The notes beneath the pieces were generated by a model. It did no database searches and was not told the origin of the DNA. It saw nothing but the letters and a program-made list of their open reading frames with translations. Shown here piece after piece: positions 1 through 4,775 of a DNA stretch of 5,195 nt. A program made the translations under genes and the position numbers. The stretch is from assembly GCA_030605915.1 (NCBI GenBank), contig JAUWHM010000026.1:1-5195 (forward strand), read 5' to 3'. Positions within the stretch are counted from its first letter, which is position 1, and the number at the start of each line of letters is the position of its first letter. This stretch comes from Nitrospirota bacterium (GTDB lineage: Bacteria; NPL-UPA2; JAGMAN01).

Positions 1-200
1 TTCTCTATATGGTAGCCGCCGATGAAGATTTTGCCCGAGGTAGGCTTAAGAAGTCCAGTGAGCATCTTTATGGTGGTCGTTTTCCCAGCACCATTTGGTC
101 CTAAGAAGGCGAAGATCTCCCCATTAGGAATCTCCAGGCAGAGATTATCCACCGCCCTTATGCTTCCAAAGTCCTTGGTTAAATTTATCGTCTTAATCAT
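1..200 (-). CDS. ABC transporter ATP-binding protein, N-terminal part (runs off the left edge)
   Basis: Only the first 66 codons are inside the window; the rest lies beyond base 1. Read leftward from ATG at 200-198, the protein begins MIKTINLTKDFG, with an aromatic A-loop residue at F11. It then carries a perfect Walker A (P-loop) motif, GPNGAGKTT, at residues 34-42. The following stretch, IKMLTGLLKPTSGK (44-57), is typical of the DrrA/CcmA-like ATPases that pair with ABC-2 type permeases for export of drugs, lipids, polysaccharides or proteins. It would hydrolyse ATP on the cytoplasmic side of a membrane transporter. Signature motif, Walker B and permease are outside the window, so the substrate cannot be told. 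Two in-frame stop codons lie 15-20 bases upstream, so no earlier ATG start is possible. The AGGAG before the ATG is only 1 base away, too close to be a normal ribosome binding site. Confidence 0.93.
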   Translation of the reverse strand, partial: MIKTINLTKDFGSIRAVDNLCLEIPNGEIFAFLGPNGAGKTTTIKMLTGLLKPTSGKIFIGGYHIE

Positions 201-209
201 ACTCCTACT

Positions 210-238
210 ATTCTACTACCACCAGCATAAGTTGTCAA
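210..238 (-). promoter_or_regulatory. Sigma70-type promoter for the ABC ATPase, near-leaderless
   Basis: On the minus strand there is a perfect -35 box TTGACA (238-233), a 17-base spacer and a -10 box TAGAAT (215-210, five of six consensus bases). The expected transcription start, about 7 bases downstream, falls near 203, while the ATG is at 200-198. The transcript would therefore have a leader of only about 0-5 bases. The boxes and spacing are seen directly; the start point is inferred. Confidence 0.72.
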
Positions 239-261
239 ATCCCCAGTCTATCCCCCCAATC

Positions 262-271
262 TATCCGGATA
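262..271. promoter_or_regulatory. 10-bp perfect palindrome, possible operator half of the divergent spacer
   Basis: TATCCGGATA reads the same on both strands. It lies 24 bases upstream of the -35 box of the leftward ABC promoter. The heptamer TCTATCC occurs at 247-253 and again at 260-266, the second copy running into the palindrome. The position fits an activator or repressor site, but ten bases is short enough to arise by chance. Confidence 0.25.
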
Positions 272-278
272 ATCAGTT

Positions 279-302
279 AACCCCTTTAATAACCCCTTTA
301 AT
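279..302. repeat. Perfect 12-bp tandem duplication
   Basis: The unit AACCCCTTTAAT occurs twice with no gap (279-290 and 291-302). It sits in the middle of the divergent spacer, immediately before the -35 box of the candidate rightward promoter. It may be a duplicated protein-binding site or simple slippage. Confidence 0.8.
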
Positions 303-308
303 TTCTTC

Positions 309-338
309 TTTACATTGGCTGTGGCAATGTGATATAAG
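309..338 (+). promoter_or_regulatory. Candidate promoter for the heptose fusion gene
   Basis: A -35-like TTTACA (309-314) and a -10-like TATAAG (333-338) each match five of six consensus bases, with an 18-base spacer. Transcription would begin around 345, only about 15 bases before ATG 360, which would cut into the weak purine-rich tract at 343-351. Boxes are visible, but this conflict keeps confidence moderate. Confidence 0.4.
312..330. promoter_or_regulatory. Operator-like dyad inside the candidate promoter spacer
   Basis: ACATTG (312-317) and its exact reverse complement CAATGT (325-330) are separated by 7 bases. The 19-bp dyad lies between the -35 and -10 boxes of the rightward promoter, a classic position for a dimeric repressor. 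No regulator gene is visible nearby. Confidence 0.4.
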
Positions 339-359
339 ATATGAGGATGGGTTGAAACT

Positions 360-1442
360 ATGATGCTTCAGGATAAAATCAAAACAAGGGCAGAATCAGC
401 CCGTATCTGCCGGGGTCTAAAAAAACAACATAAGAAAATAGGGTTCACTTCCGGTGTGTTTGACTTACTGCATGCTGGCCATGTTGACTATTTCCAGCAA
501 GCAAAAAAGTTCTGTGATATCTTAGTGGTTGGGCTGAATTCTGATGAATCAGTAAAAAAGTTCAAAGGCCCGGCCCGGCCAGTCATTCCAGAGGAGGAAC
601 GGGCCAGAGTTATCGCTGCCTTGACGGCGGTGGACTATGTATTCATCTTTAATGAGCGAAGGAACAAAAGAAATATCGAAATAATCAAACCGCATTACTA
701 TATCAAAGCTGGGGATTACTCACCTGAACAGCTCACTTCCAGAGAGGTAGTGGAGAGTGTCGGTGGTGAAGTGAAGCTGATACCGGTAAGGGTGAAAACA
801 TCGGCTACTGAGATTATCAATAAGATAGCTTCAAGTTTTGGAATACCGGCAGATAGAGTAGAAAAAGAAAAGGCGGTGTGTTTTTCCTCCCCACCAAAGA
901 AGACCGCACCGGCTATCTTTCTTGACCGTGATGGAACAATAAACCGGGAAATAGAATATCTGCATGAGCCAGAAAAATTTGAACTTTTACCCAATGTGGT
1001 AGCCGGGCTTAAAAAATTGCAAGCCATGGGCTACCGGATGGTCATCGTCACCACACAAGCTGGCATCGGGCTGGGTTATTTTTCCTCAGAAGATTTCTAT
1101 CGGGTGAATAGAAAAATGTTGAAACAATTTTCTGATAGGGGGGTGATGGTTGACAAAATATATTTTTGTCCACACAGTAAAACCGAAAACTGTAGTTGCC
1201 GGAAGCCGGATATAGCTCTGTTCACCCGGGCCAAAGAAGAGCTCAATCTCGACCTATCAAAGAGTTGGACTATCGGCGATAAAACCACGGATATTGAAAC
1301 CGGCCGACGGGCGGGAACCAGAACTATCCTGGTGAAGACCGGCTACGCTGGTAAAGACAGGGAGTTCAGAGTAAAACCCGATTATATTGCTCGTGACCTG
1401 CTGGATTCGGCAAATTATATACTCAAAGCCGAACGGGCTTGA
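360..1442 (+). CDS. Fused heptose-1-phosphate adenylyltransferase (RfaE2/HldE-C type) and GmhB-type HAD phosphatase
   Basis: A 360-residue fusion. Residues about 27-155 are a nucleotidyltransferase domain: GFTSGVFDLLHAGH holds the HxGH signature at 38-41, followed by GLNSDESVKKFKGPARPV, KAGDY (116-120) and a C-terminal TSATEII close to the STTxII of RfaE2. Residues about 185-330 are a HAD-IIIA phosphatase: IFLDRDGTIN with nucleophile D189 and acid/base D191, T231 in VTTQAGIGLGYFS, a zinc loop C270-P-H272-x5-C278-x-C280 followed by RKP, and GDKTTD (D307, D311). From the families, the phosphatase would remove the 7-phosphate of heptose 1,7-bisphosphate and the transferase would attach a nucleotide to the resulting 1-phosphate, in the cytoplasm, feeding LPS or surface glycan synthesis. 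The kinase acting before both steps is absent here. Start: tandem ATGs at 360 and 363, with only a weak ribosome binding site. Another sugar phosphate remains possible as substrate. Confidence 0.88.
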   Translation: MMLQDKIKTRAESARICRGLKKQHKKIGFTSGVFDLLHAGHVDYFQQAKKFCDILVVGLNSDESVKKFKGPARPVIPEEERARVIAALTAVDYVFIFNERRNKRNIEIIKPHYYIKAGDYSPEQLTSREVVESVGGEVKLIPVRVKTSATEIINKIASSFGIPADRVEKEKAVCFSSPPKKTAPAIFLDRDGTINREIEYLHEPEKFELLPNVVAGLKKLQAMGYRMVIVTTQAGIGLGYFSSEDFYRVNRKMLKQFSDRGVMVDKIYFCPHSKTENCSCRKPDIALFTRAKEELNLDLSKSWTIGDKTTDIETGRRAGTRTILVKTGYAGKDREFRVKPDYIARDLLDSANYILKAERA

Positions 1443-1444
1443 GT
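1421..1444. terminator. Weak hairpin across the convergent gene ends
   Basis: ACTCAA (1421-1426), one bulged A, GCC, a 5-base loop, GGC and TTGAGT (1439-1444) can fold into a 9-bp stem. It spans the stop codon of the fusion gene and reaches the stop of the opposing gene 2 bp away. A T-rich tract (1454-1458) follows only after a gap, so it is a poor intrinsic terminator at best. It is the only candidate in this convergent junction. Confidence 0.25.
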
Positions 1445-2296
1445 TTACCAAGATTTTTCTTGCTCCTTGAGAGTCTCCAGGAAAGGAACTGGTATCATCT
1501 CATCCAACTTCAGTCCTTCTCCTTCCATTGCCATGGCTTCCTCTTTTGACTCTCTCTTCATCATCCACCCCAGGGGACTTTCCTCCTTTAATATCTCTCC
1601 GTCCTCGCTGATCCAGGAAGTAGTGGACAGACCCTGGTAGTCCAGTTTAACTACATAGACTCTACCCCTGCGTCCGTCCAAGGCAGTCTCCTCCACCTTT
1701 ATCTTGGCCTGGCCGCTGGTCAAGGTGAGGGGATCTATGAGATTTACAGTATAAGCCTTGCCCGGGATGAGCTGGGGAAGGACTAAATAGGGCATAATGG
1801 TATTGGAGAGAAGGAGGTCTTCCCTCAACAGCACTACTTTCTCCCTCTTTACTCCCCCTGCTTCTATCTCTAAGAAGAGCTTATCATCGGTGACCTTCCC
1901 TCGGAGGCGAATCTCGCCCAAATGAGATTTGACCTCTATATTGAAAAGCCGAATCCGATATTCATTGTCCACAACGGTAAATGCTTCTAAGAGAATCTCT
2001 CTCGTCTCCTCTAAAAGAGAGAGAAGGAATAGAGACTCATTTCGGATGATGAAGCCAGAGAGTTCCTGGGTCTTATGAGCATTGATTGAGGTATGAGAAT
2101 AGTCAATCTTCTTATCCTGATAGTATATTCCCATCCACTGCTGACGGAAGGGAAGTCTCAAGAGAAGCTTCCTCCTCTCTCCCAGGGGAGCCGCCAGAGA
2201 GGGGAGGAAAAATTCTCTCTTCATGAGAGAGCCCATCATCACTAACCAGAAGATGACGATACAAATTTTTGCCAACTTCCCAATTATTTTCTTCAT
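1445..2296 (-). CDS. Membrane-anchored exported protein resembling the N-terminal region of transglutaminase-like proteins
   Basis: About 283 residues from ATG 2296; a TTG at 2299 would add one residue. The N-terminus (KKIIGKLAKICIVIFWLVMMG) has a basic head and one hydrophobic segment, about residues 8-24, with no lipobox cysteine, so it is an uncleaved anchor or signal peptide. The rest is beta-rich without cysteine pairs or catalytic motifs. A pattern WMGIYYQDKKIDYSH near residue 55, an IDPLTLTSGQAKIKVEE strand pair, then TSWISEDGEILKEESPLGW and EEAMA, matches my memory of the domain preceding transglutaminase cores in exported bacterial proteins. No transglutaminase Cys-His-Asp core follows, so it would be a stand-alone binding or scaffold protein outside the cytoplasmic membrane. 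It shares bases with the truA stop, implying translational coupling. The family link is from recall; existence of the gene is near certain. Confidence 0.82.
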   Translation of the reverse strand: MKKIIGKLAKICIVIFWLVMMGSLMKREFFLPSLAAPLGERRKLLLRLPFRQQWMGIYYQDKKIDYSHTSINAHKTQELSGFIIRNESLFLLSLLEETREILLEAFTVVDNEYRIRLFNIEVKSHLGEIRLRGKVTDDKLFLEIEAGGVKREKVVLLREDLLLSNTIMPYLVLPQLIPGKAYTVNLIDPLTLTSGQAKIKVEETALDGRRGRVYVVKLDYQGLSTTSWISEDGEILKEESPLGWMMKRESKEEAMAMEGEGLKLDEMIPVPFLETLKEQEKSW

Positions 2297-3030
2297 CAAT
2301 ATTTCACTCTTACCAAACAGAGGCCGTGTGCAGGAAGGGTGGGGCCGGCTCGGCGTCTATCCTTTGCCTGTAATATCTTCTTTATATCCTGAGGGCTGAT
2401 CTTCCCTCTACCCACCTCTAAGAGGGTTCCAGCCACAGTTCTAGCCATGTTATAGAGGAAGCCATTAGCTTCCATATCAATATAGATGAAATTATTACGG
2501 GATGTTACCGTGAGCTTCTTTACTGTCCGAATGCAGTTCTTCCTCATGGTGCCCGTGCCCCGAAATGAGGAGAAGTCATGTCTGCCAACCAGATGTTTAG
2601 CTGCTTTTTTCATAGCCTGAGTGTCTAATGGATGGGGAAAGAAATAAGCGTATTTTCTGACAAATGGAGAGGAAAGAGCACGGTTCAGAATGGTATAACG
2701 ATAGAATTTACCCTTTGCCCCATAGCGGGCATGGAAGTCATCCATAGCCCGAAGGCAACTTTTTATCACTATATCTTCTAACAGGAGGCTGTTTAAAGCA
2801 GCTTTTAAATTCTTCAGGGGGATTCTACTCTTCGTTTTAAGGTTTGCTGCCTGTCCCCGAGCGTGCACGCCGGCATCGGTTCTGCTTGCTCCAATGAGAT
2901 TTACTTTCTCCTGAAGGACCCTGGCTAAAGCTTTCTCAATCGTCTCTTGCACAGTGGCTGAGCGCGGCTGGCGCTGCCAGCCATGATAATCTGTGCCATC
3001 ATATTCAATGGTGAGTTTAATATTACGCAT
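2296..3030 (-). CDS. truA: tRNA pseudouridine(38-40) synthase TruA
   Basis: A full-length 244-residue TruA, the usual size for the bacterial enzyme. It isomerises uridines 38, 39 and 40 in the anticodon stem-loop of tRNAs, in the cytoplasm, without a cofactor. The sequence opens with the family block IEYDGTDYHGWQRQP (residues 8-22). The catalytic aspartate is D52 in SRTDAGVHARGQ. Further family blocks are GKFYRYTI, GRHDFSSFRG, the RNA-binding NGFLYNMAR and the C-terminal GPTLPAHGLCL. Nothing essential is missing. ATG 3030-3028 is chosen because the conserved start MRNIKLTIEYDG follows directly; the upstream region has only a weak GGA 9 bases away, so expression may depend on read-through from the DUF2293 gene 36 bp upstream. 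Its TGA overlaps the start of the downstream exported-protein gene. Confidence 0.97.
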   Translation of the reverse strand: MRNIKLTIEYDGTDYHGWQRQPRSATVQETIEKALARVLQEKVNLIGASRTDAGVHARGQAANLKTKSRIPLKNLKAALNSLLLEDIVIKSCLRAMDDFHARYGAKGKFYRYTILNRALSSPFVRKYAYFFPHPLDTQAMKKAAKHLVGRHDFSSFRGTGTMRKNCIRTVKKLTVTSRNNFIYIDMEANGFLYNMARTVAGTLLEVGRGKISPQDIKKILQAKDRRRAGPTLPAHGLCLVRVKY

Positions 3031-3050
3031 TTAGCGAAATCCGTATGCCC

Positions 3051-3067
3051 GTAGCCAGACAGGCTAT
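3051..3067. repeat. Short inverted repeat between the DUF2293 gene and truA
   Basis: TAGCC (3052-3056) and GGCTA (3062-3066) flank a 5-base loop, with a possible G-T pair outside. It abuts the DUF2293 stop codon on the truA side. There is no U-tract on either side, so it is unlikely to terminate transcription. It coincides with the composition change between the two genes. Confidence 0.3.
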
Positions 3068-3762
3068 CATTCCCATTCAGACAAGATTAGATTAACTGCA
3101 TCTTCCACTTCAGAGCGCGCGTCGCTCCTATCATAACCTTTAGCGAGAAGCGAATCGTATTTTGTCTCAGTGTGACGAAGATGAGCGATTACTGCAAGTC
3201 TGACCGCATTCTCACCGAATTTTTTTGCAGCCGCAGTACGGCCGACCCGGCCGCTATATTTAAGGCAAGCGTGTCCAGCTATGGTCATTTCTCTATCAAC
3301 AGGACATCCTGGAAAGAGCTCTCGCACACGCGTTGCAAAGCGCTTCACATATTGGCGATCCAGCTCCGCACGGCGCTCTGCGTCTCGTTCTTGACGACGA
3401 GCTCTTGCCTCGTCGTCTGCTAAACATTCGAGTTCGGCTTGTTCAAGAGCACGATCTTCAACCAAGATGCCTTGTCGTTCATAACGTTTTCGCGCACGAC
3501 TCCATTTTAAAACAACCGCAGAAAGAGTCGAATGCTTCCGTGCACGTCGTGTAAGCGCTGCATCGCCAGATGGTAGAAATATGAGATGATCAATATCGGC
3601 ACATGATAAGCATAATGATCCATATTCTTTGTCCAGAGTAATCCATGCCTTGCGACCAAGATTCTCACCGCACCTCCCGCAAGATGATTCTCTGTTCGAG
3701 ATGAAGACTTTCAGATCAGAGGATTCTTTCACTCGTTTCACTTTTTCACAGCAAACTACCAA
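3067..3762 (-). CDS. DUF2293 domain protein with N-terminal zinc-ribbon-like motif
   Basis: 231 residues, apparently complete. Four cysteines in CGRC (28-31) and CLSC (51-54) form a probable zinc ribbon within a block SNRESSCGRCGENLGRKAW. A conserved central block, FLPSGDAALTRRARKHS (62-78), precedes a highly charged helix rich in Arg, Glu and Ala (about 86-140), probably a coiled coil. The C-terminal DUF2293 domain (about 149-231) shows ELFPGCP, HACLKYSGRVGRTAAAK, AVRLAVIAHLRHTETKYD and YDRSDAR. Its function is unknown; the zinc ribbon and basic helices suggest nucleic-acid contact, which is inference. The first possible start after an in-frame stop is TTG 3762, preceded by GGGA at 6 bases; GTG codons at residues 8 and 11 are alternatives. 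The gene is much richer in CG dinucleotides than truA downstream, suggesting acquisition from elsewhere. Confidence 0.88.
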   Translation of the reverse strand: MVVCCEKVKRVKESSDLKVFISNRESSCGRCGENLGRKAWITLDKEYGSLCLSCADIDHLIFLPSGDAALTRRARKHSTLSAVVLKWSRARKRYERQGILVEDRALEQAELECLADDEARARRQERDAERRAELDRQYVKRFATRVRELFPGCPVDREMTIAGHACLKYSGRVGRTAAAKKFGENAVRLAVIAHLRHTETKYDSLLAKGYDRSDARSEVEDAVNLILSEWE

Positions 3763-3773
3763 ATATTATCCCA

Positions 3774-3791
3774 ATACAACCAACATTGTAT
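3774..3791. promoter_or_regulatory. Dyad over the -10 box of the DUF2293 promoter
   Basis: ATACAA (3774-3779) and TTGTAT (3786-3791) are exact reverse complements separated by 6 bases. The right arm covers the -10 box and the left arm the expected transcription start, so a bound dimer would block initiation. No protein is known to bind it. Confidence 0.35.
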
Positions 3792-3812
3792 CACGAAATT
3801 GCTAACATTCAA
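3785..3812 (-). promoter_or_regulatory. Extended -10 promoter for the DUF2293-truA unit
   Basis: On the minus strand, -10 box TACAAT (3790-3785, five of six) is preceded by TGA, an extended -10 element. A -35-like TTGAAT (3812-3807, four of six) lies 16 bases upstream. Transcription would start near 3778, about 16 bases before the TTG start. It would plausibly also drive truA and the exported-protein gene. Confidence 0.6.
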
Positions 3813-3835
3813 TGGCAAGATATCACCTGTCTTTC

Positions 3836-3855
3836 GATGGTATGGTTGTACCATC
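3836..3855. repeat. Perfect 7-bp inverted repeat between two divergent promoters
   Basis: GATGGTA (3836-3842) and TACCATC (3849-3855) are exact reverse complements with a 6-base centre. The site lies 23 bases upstream of the DUF2293 -35 box and 19 bases upstream of the toxin-antitoxin -35 box. It could be a shared operator, for example for the toxin-antitoxin complex, or a hairpin. No U-tract follows, so a terminator is unlikely. Confidence 0.45.
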
Positions 3856-3874
3856 ACAAAAATTCGCCTTTGCC

Positions 3875-3903
3875 TTGACATTCCTATCCTTATATGTTAC
3901 ACT
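3875..3903 (+). promoter_or_regulatory. Promoter of the toxin-antitoxin operon
   Basis: A perfect -35 box TTGACA (3875-3880) and a 17-base spacer lead to -10 TACACT (3898-3903, four of six). TG at 3895-3896 adds the extended -10 element. Transcription would begin near 3910, giving a leader of about 95 bases before the antitoxin ATG. In that leader I see no convincing structure beyond the short palindrome TAATGATTA. Confidence 0.62.
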
Positions 3904-3991
3904 TCACAATAGAAGAAAGTATAGCGTAATGATTATAAACGCCGCTTTCAGAACAAGGCATCTAGGGTTTATACGCAAGGTTATTTTGAGA

Positions 3992-3997
3992 AAGGAG
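3992..3997 (+). promoter_or_regulatory. Strong ribosome binding site fixing the antitoxin start
   Basis: AAGGAG ends 7 bases before ATG 4005. It is the best Shine-Dalgarno match next to any start in the window, and fits high antitoxin translation relative to the coupled toxin. Confidence 0.8.
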
Positions 3998-4004
3998 AGA
4001 CAAA

Positions 4005-4250
4005 ATGAGTCTGGTCATCCCTGATGAAGTTGTTCAAACCACACGCATGTCTGAGGCTGAGTTGAGCCAGGAAATTGCTGTTCTGCTCTTTCAGAAAGAG
4101 AGGCTTACGTTGGGACAAGCCAGCCAACTGGCAAGGATAAGTCAATTGCAGTTCCAGCATCTGTTGTCGAGTCGCCAAATTTCTGTCCATTACGATGTAA
4201 CTGAATTTGAAGAAGACCTAAAAACATTGCGGGACTTGAACCGATTATGA
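4005..4250 (+). CDS. UPF0175 family antitoxin
   Basis: 81 residues, the usual size for UPF0175 proteins. The N-terminal strand MSLVIPDEVV is followed by a helix SEAELSQEIAVLLFQKERLTLGQA and a helix-turn-helix-like segment ASQLARISQLQFQHLLSSRQI (about 39-59), the most recognisable part of the family. An acidic tail, VHYDVTEFEEDLKTL (61-75), would contact the toxin. By family knowledge it neutralises the PIN-like protein encoded immediately downstream, and the HTH part probably binds the operon promoter to autoregulate it; the inverted repeats at 3836-3855 are candidate targets. A strong ribosome binding site fixes the ATG. Its TGA overlaps the toxin ATG (ATGA), the tight coupling typical of type II toxin-antitoxin pairs. 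The assignment rests on sequence pattern and context. Confidence 0.87.
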   Translation: MSLVIPDEVVQTTRMSEAELSQEIAVLLFQKERLTLGQASQLARISQLQFQHLLSSRQISVHYDVTEFEEDLKTLRDLNRL

Positions 4251-4732
4251 TTGTGGTCAGCAATACTTCACCGATTGTGAACCTGACTGCCGTTGGGCAG
4301 TTAGACCTATTACAGCAGATCTATGAGAAGGTACTCATTCCTCAAGCTGTCTGCCGCGAGATAACTGTTGTGGGTGACCGGGGGCCTGCTGTGACAGAGG
4401 TTCATACGCCTGAGTGGATCGAGTCCAAGCAAGTAACGGATCGTGCTCTGGTTACAGCGCTCCAAACGGAAATAGATGAAGGTGAAGCCGAAGCGATAGC
4501 TCTTGCCATTGAGATGGGGGCGGCTCTCTTGCTGTTGGATGAACGTCGGGGACGGATTGTAGCTTCTCATTTGGGACTGAGATTCATTGGGCTTTTGGGT
4601 GTGCTCATTGAGGCAAAACATAAAGGATACATTCCAGCAGCAAAGCCTATACTGGATGATCTGGTGGTGAAAGCTGGCTTTTGGATGAGTCAACAACTGT
4701 ACGCTCGTGTTTTGCAGACCGCTGGAGAATAA
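4247..4732 (+). CDS. DUF3368 family PIN-like toxin (putative ribonuclease)
   Basis: 161 residues, full family length. It opens MIVVSNTSPIVNLTAVGQLDLL, the DUF3368 signature, followed by VLIPQAVCREI. The acidic PIN residues that follow are in DEGEAEAIALA (77-87) and LLLLDERRGR (94-103, D98). A glycine-rich HLGLRFIGLLGVLIEAKHKG block (108-127) is also family-typical. PIN toxins cut RNA with a metal ion held by acidic residues; in ordinary VapC the first is the Asp of a VDTS motif, whereas here the equivalent position is N6, as I recall from many DUF3368 members. RNA targets cannot be predicted. No separate ribosome binding site is needed because of the ATGA overlap with the antitoxin. No clear terminator lies in the 43 bp before the convergent protease ORF. 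Confidence 0.88.
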   Translation: MIVVSNTSPIVNLTAVGQLDLLQQIYEKVLIPQAVCREITVVGDRGPAVTEVHTPEWIESKQVTDRALVTALQTEIDEGEAEAIALAIEMGAALLLLDERRGRIVASHLGLRFIGLLGVLIEAKHKGYIPAAKPILDDLVVKAGFWMSQQLYARVLQTAGE

Positions 4733-4775
4733 AGACTCAAGTTTTGATTTGGGACTATACTTGTAATAGAAGGAA

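Noticed and set aside
22..363. Rightward open frame of 113 codons
   Set aside because: Its first half is antisense to the P-loop region of the ABC ATPase and its second half is the promoter spacer; it has no family features and overlaps the ATG of the fusion gene.
716..1451. Several leftward open frames antisense to the fusion gene
   Set aside because: The opposite strand encodes two clearly conserved domains across the whole stretch; these frames have no ribosome binding sites or recognisable motifs.
3172..3554. Two rightward open frames opposite the DUF2293 gene
   Set aside because: Low stop density comes from the CG-rich DUF2293 coding sequence on the other strand; translations are non-descript.
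3812..4024. Rightward open frame across the toxin-antitoxin promoter, including a possible leader peptide from ATG 3930
   Set aside because: It covers the promoter boxes, has no ribosome binding site and runs out of frame into the antitoxin start; the sequence resembles no family.
4310..4696. Leftward 128-codon frame opposite the DUF3368 toxin
   Set aside because: The toxin frame is a full-length family match with a coupled start; the antisense frame is a shadow.
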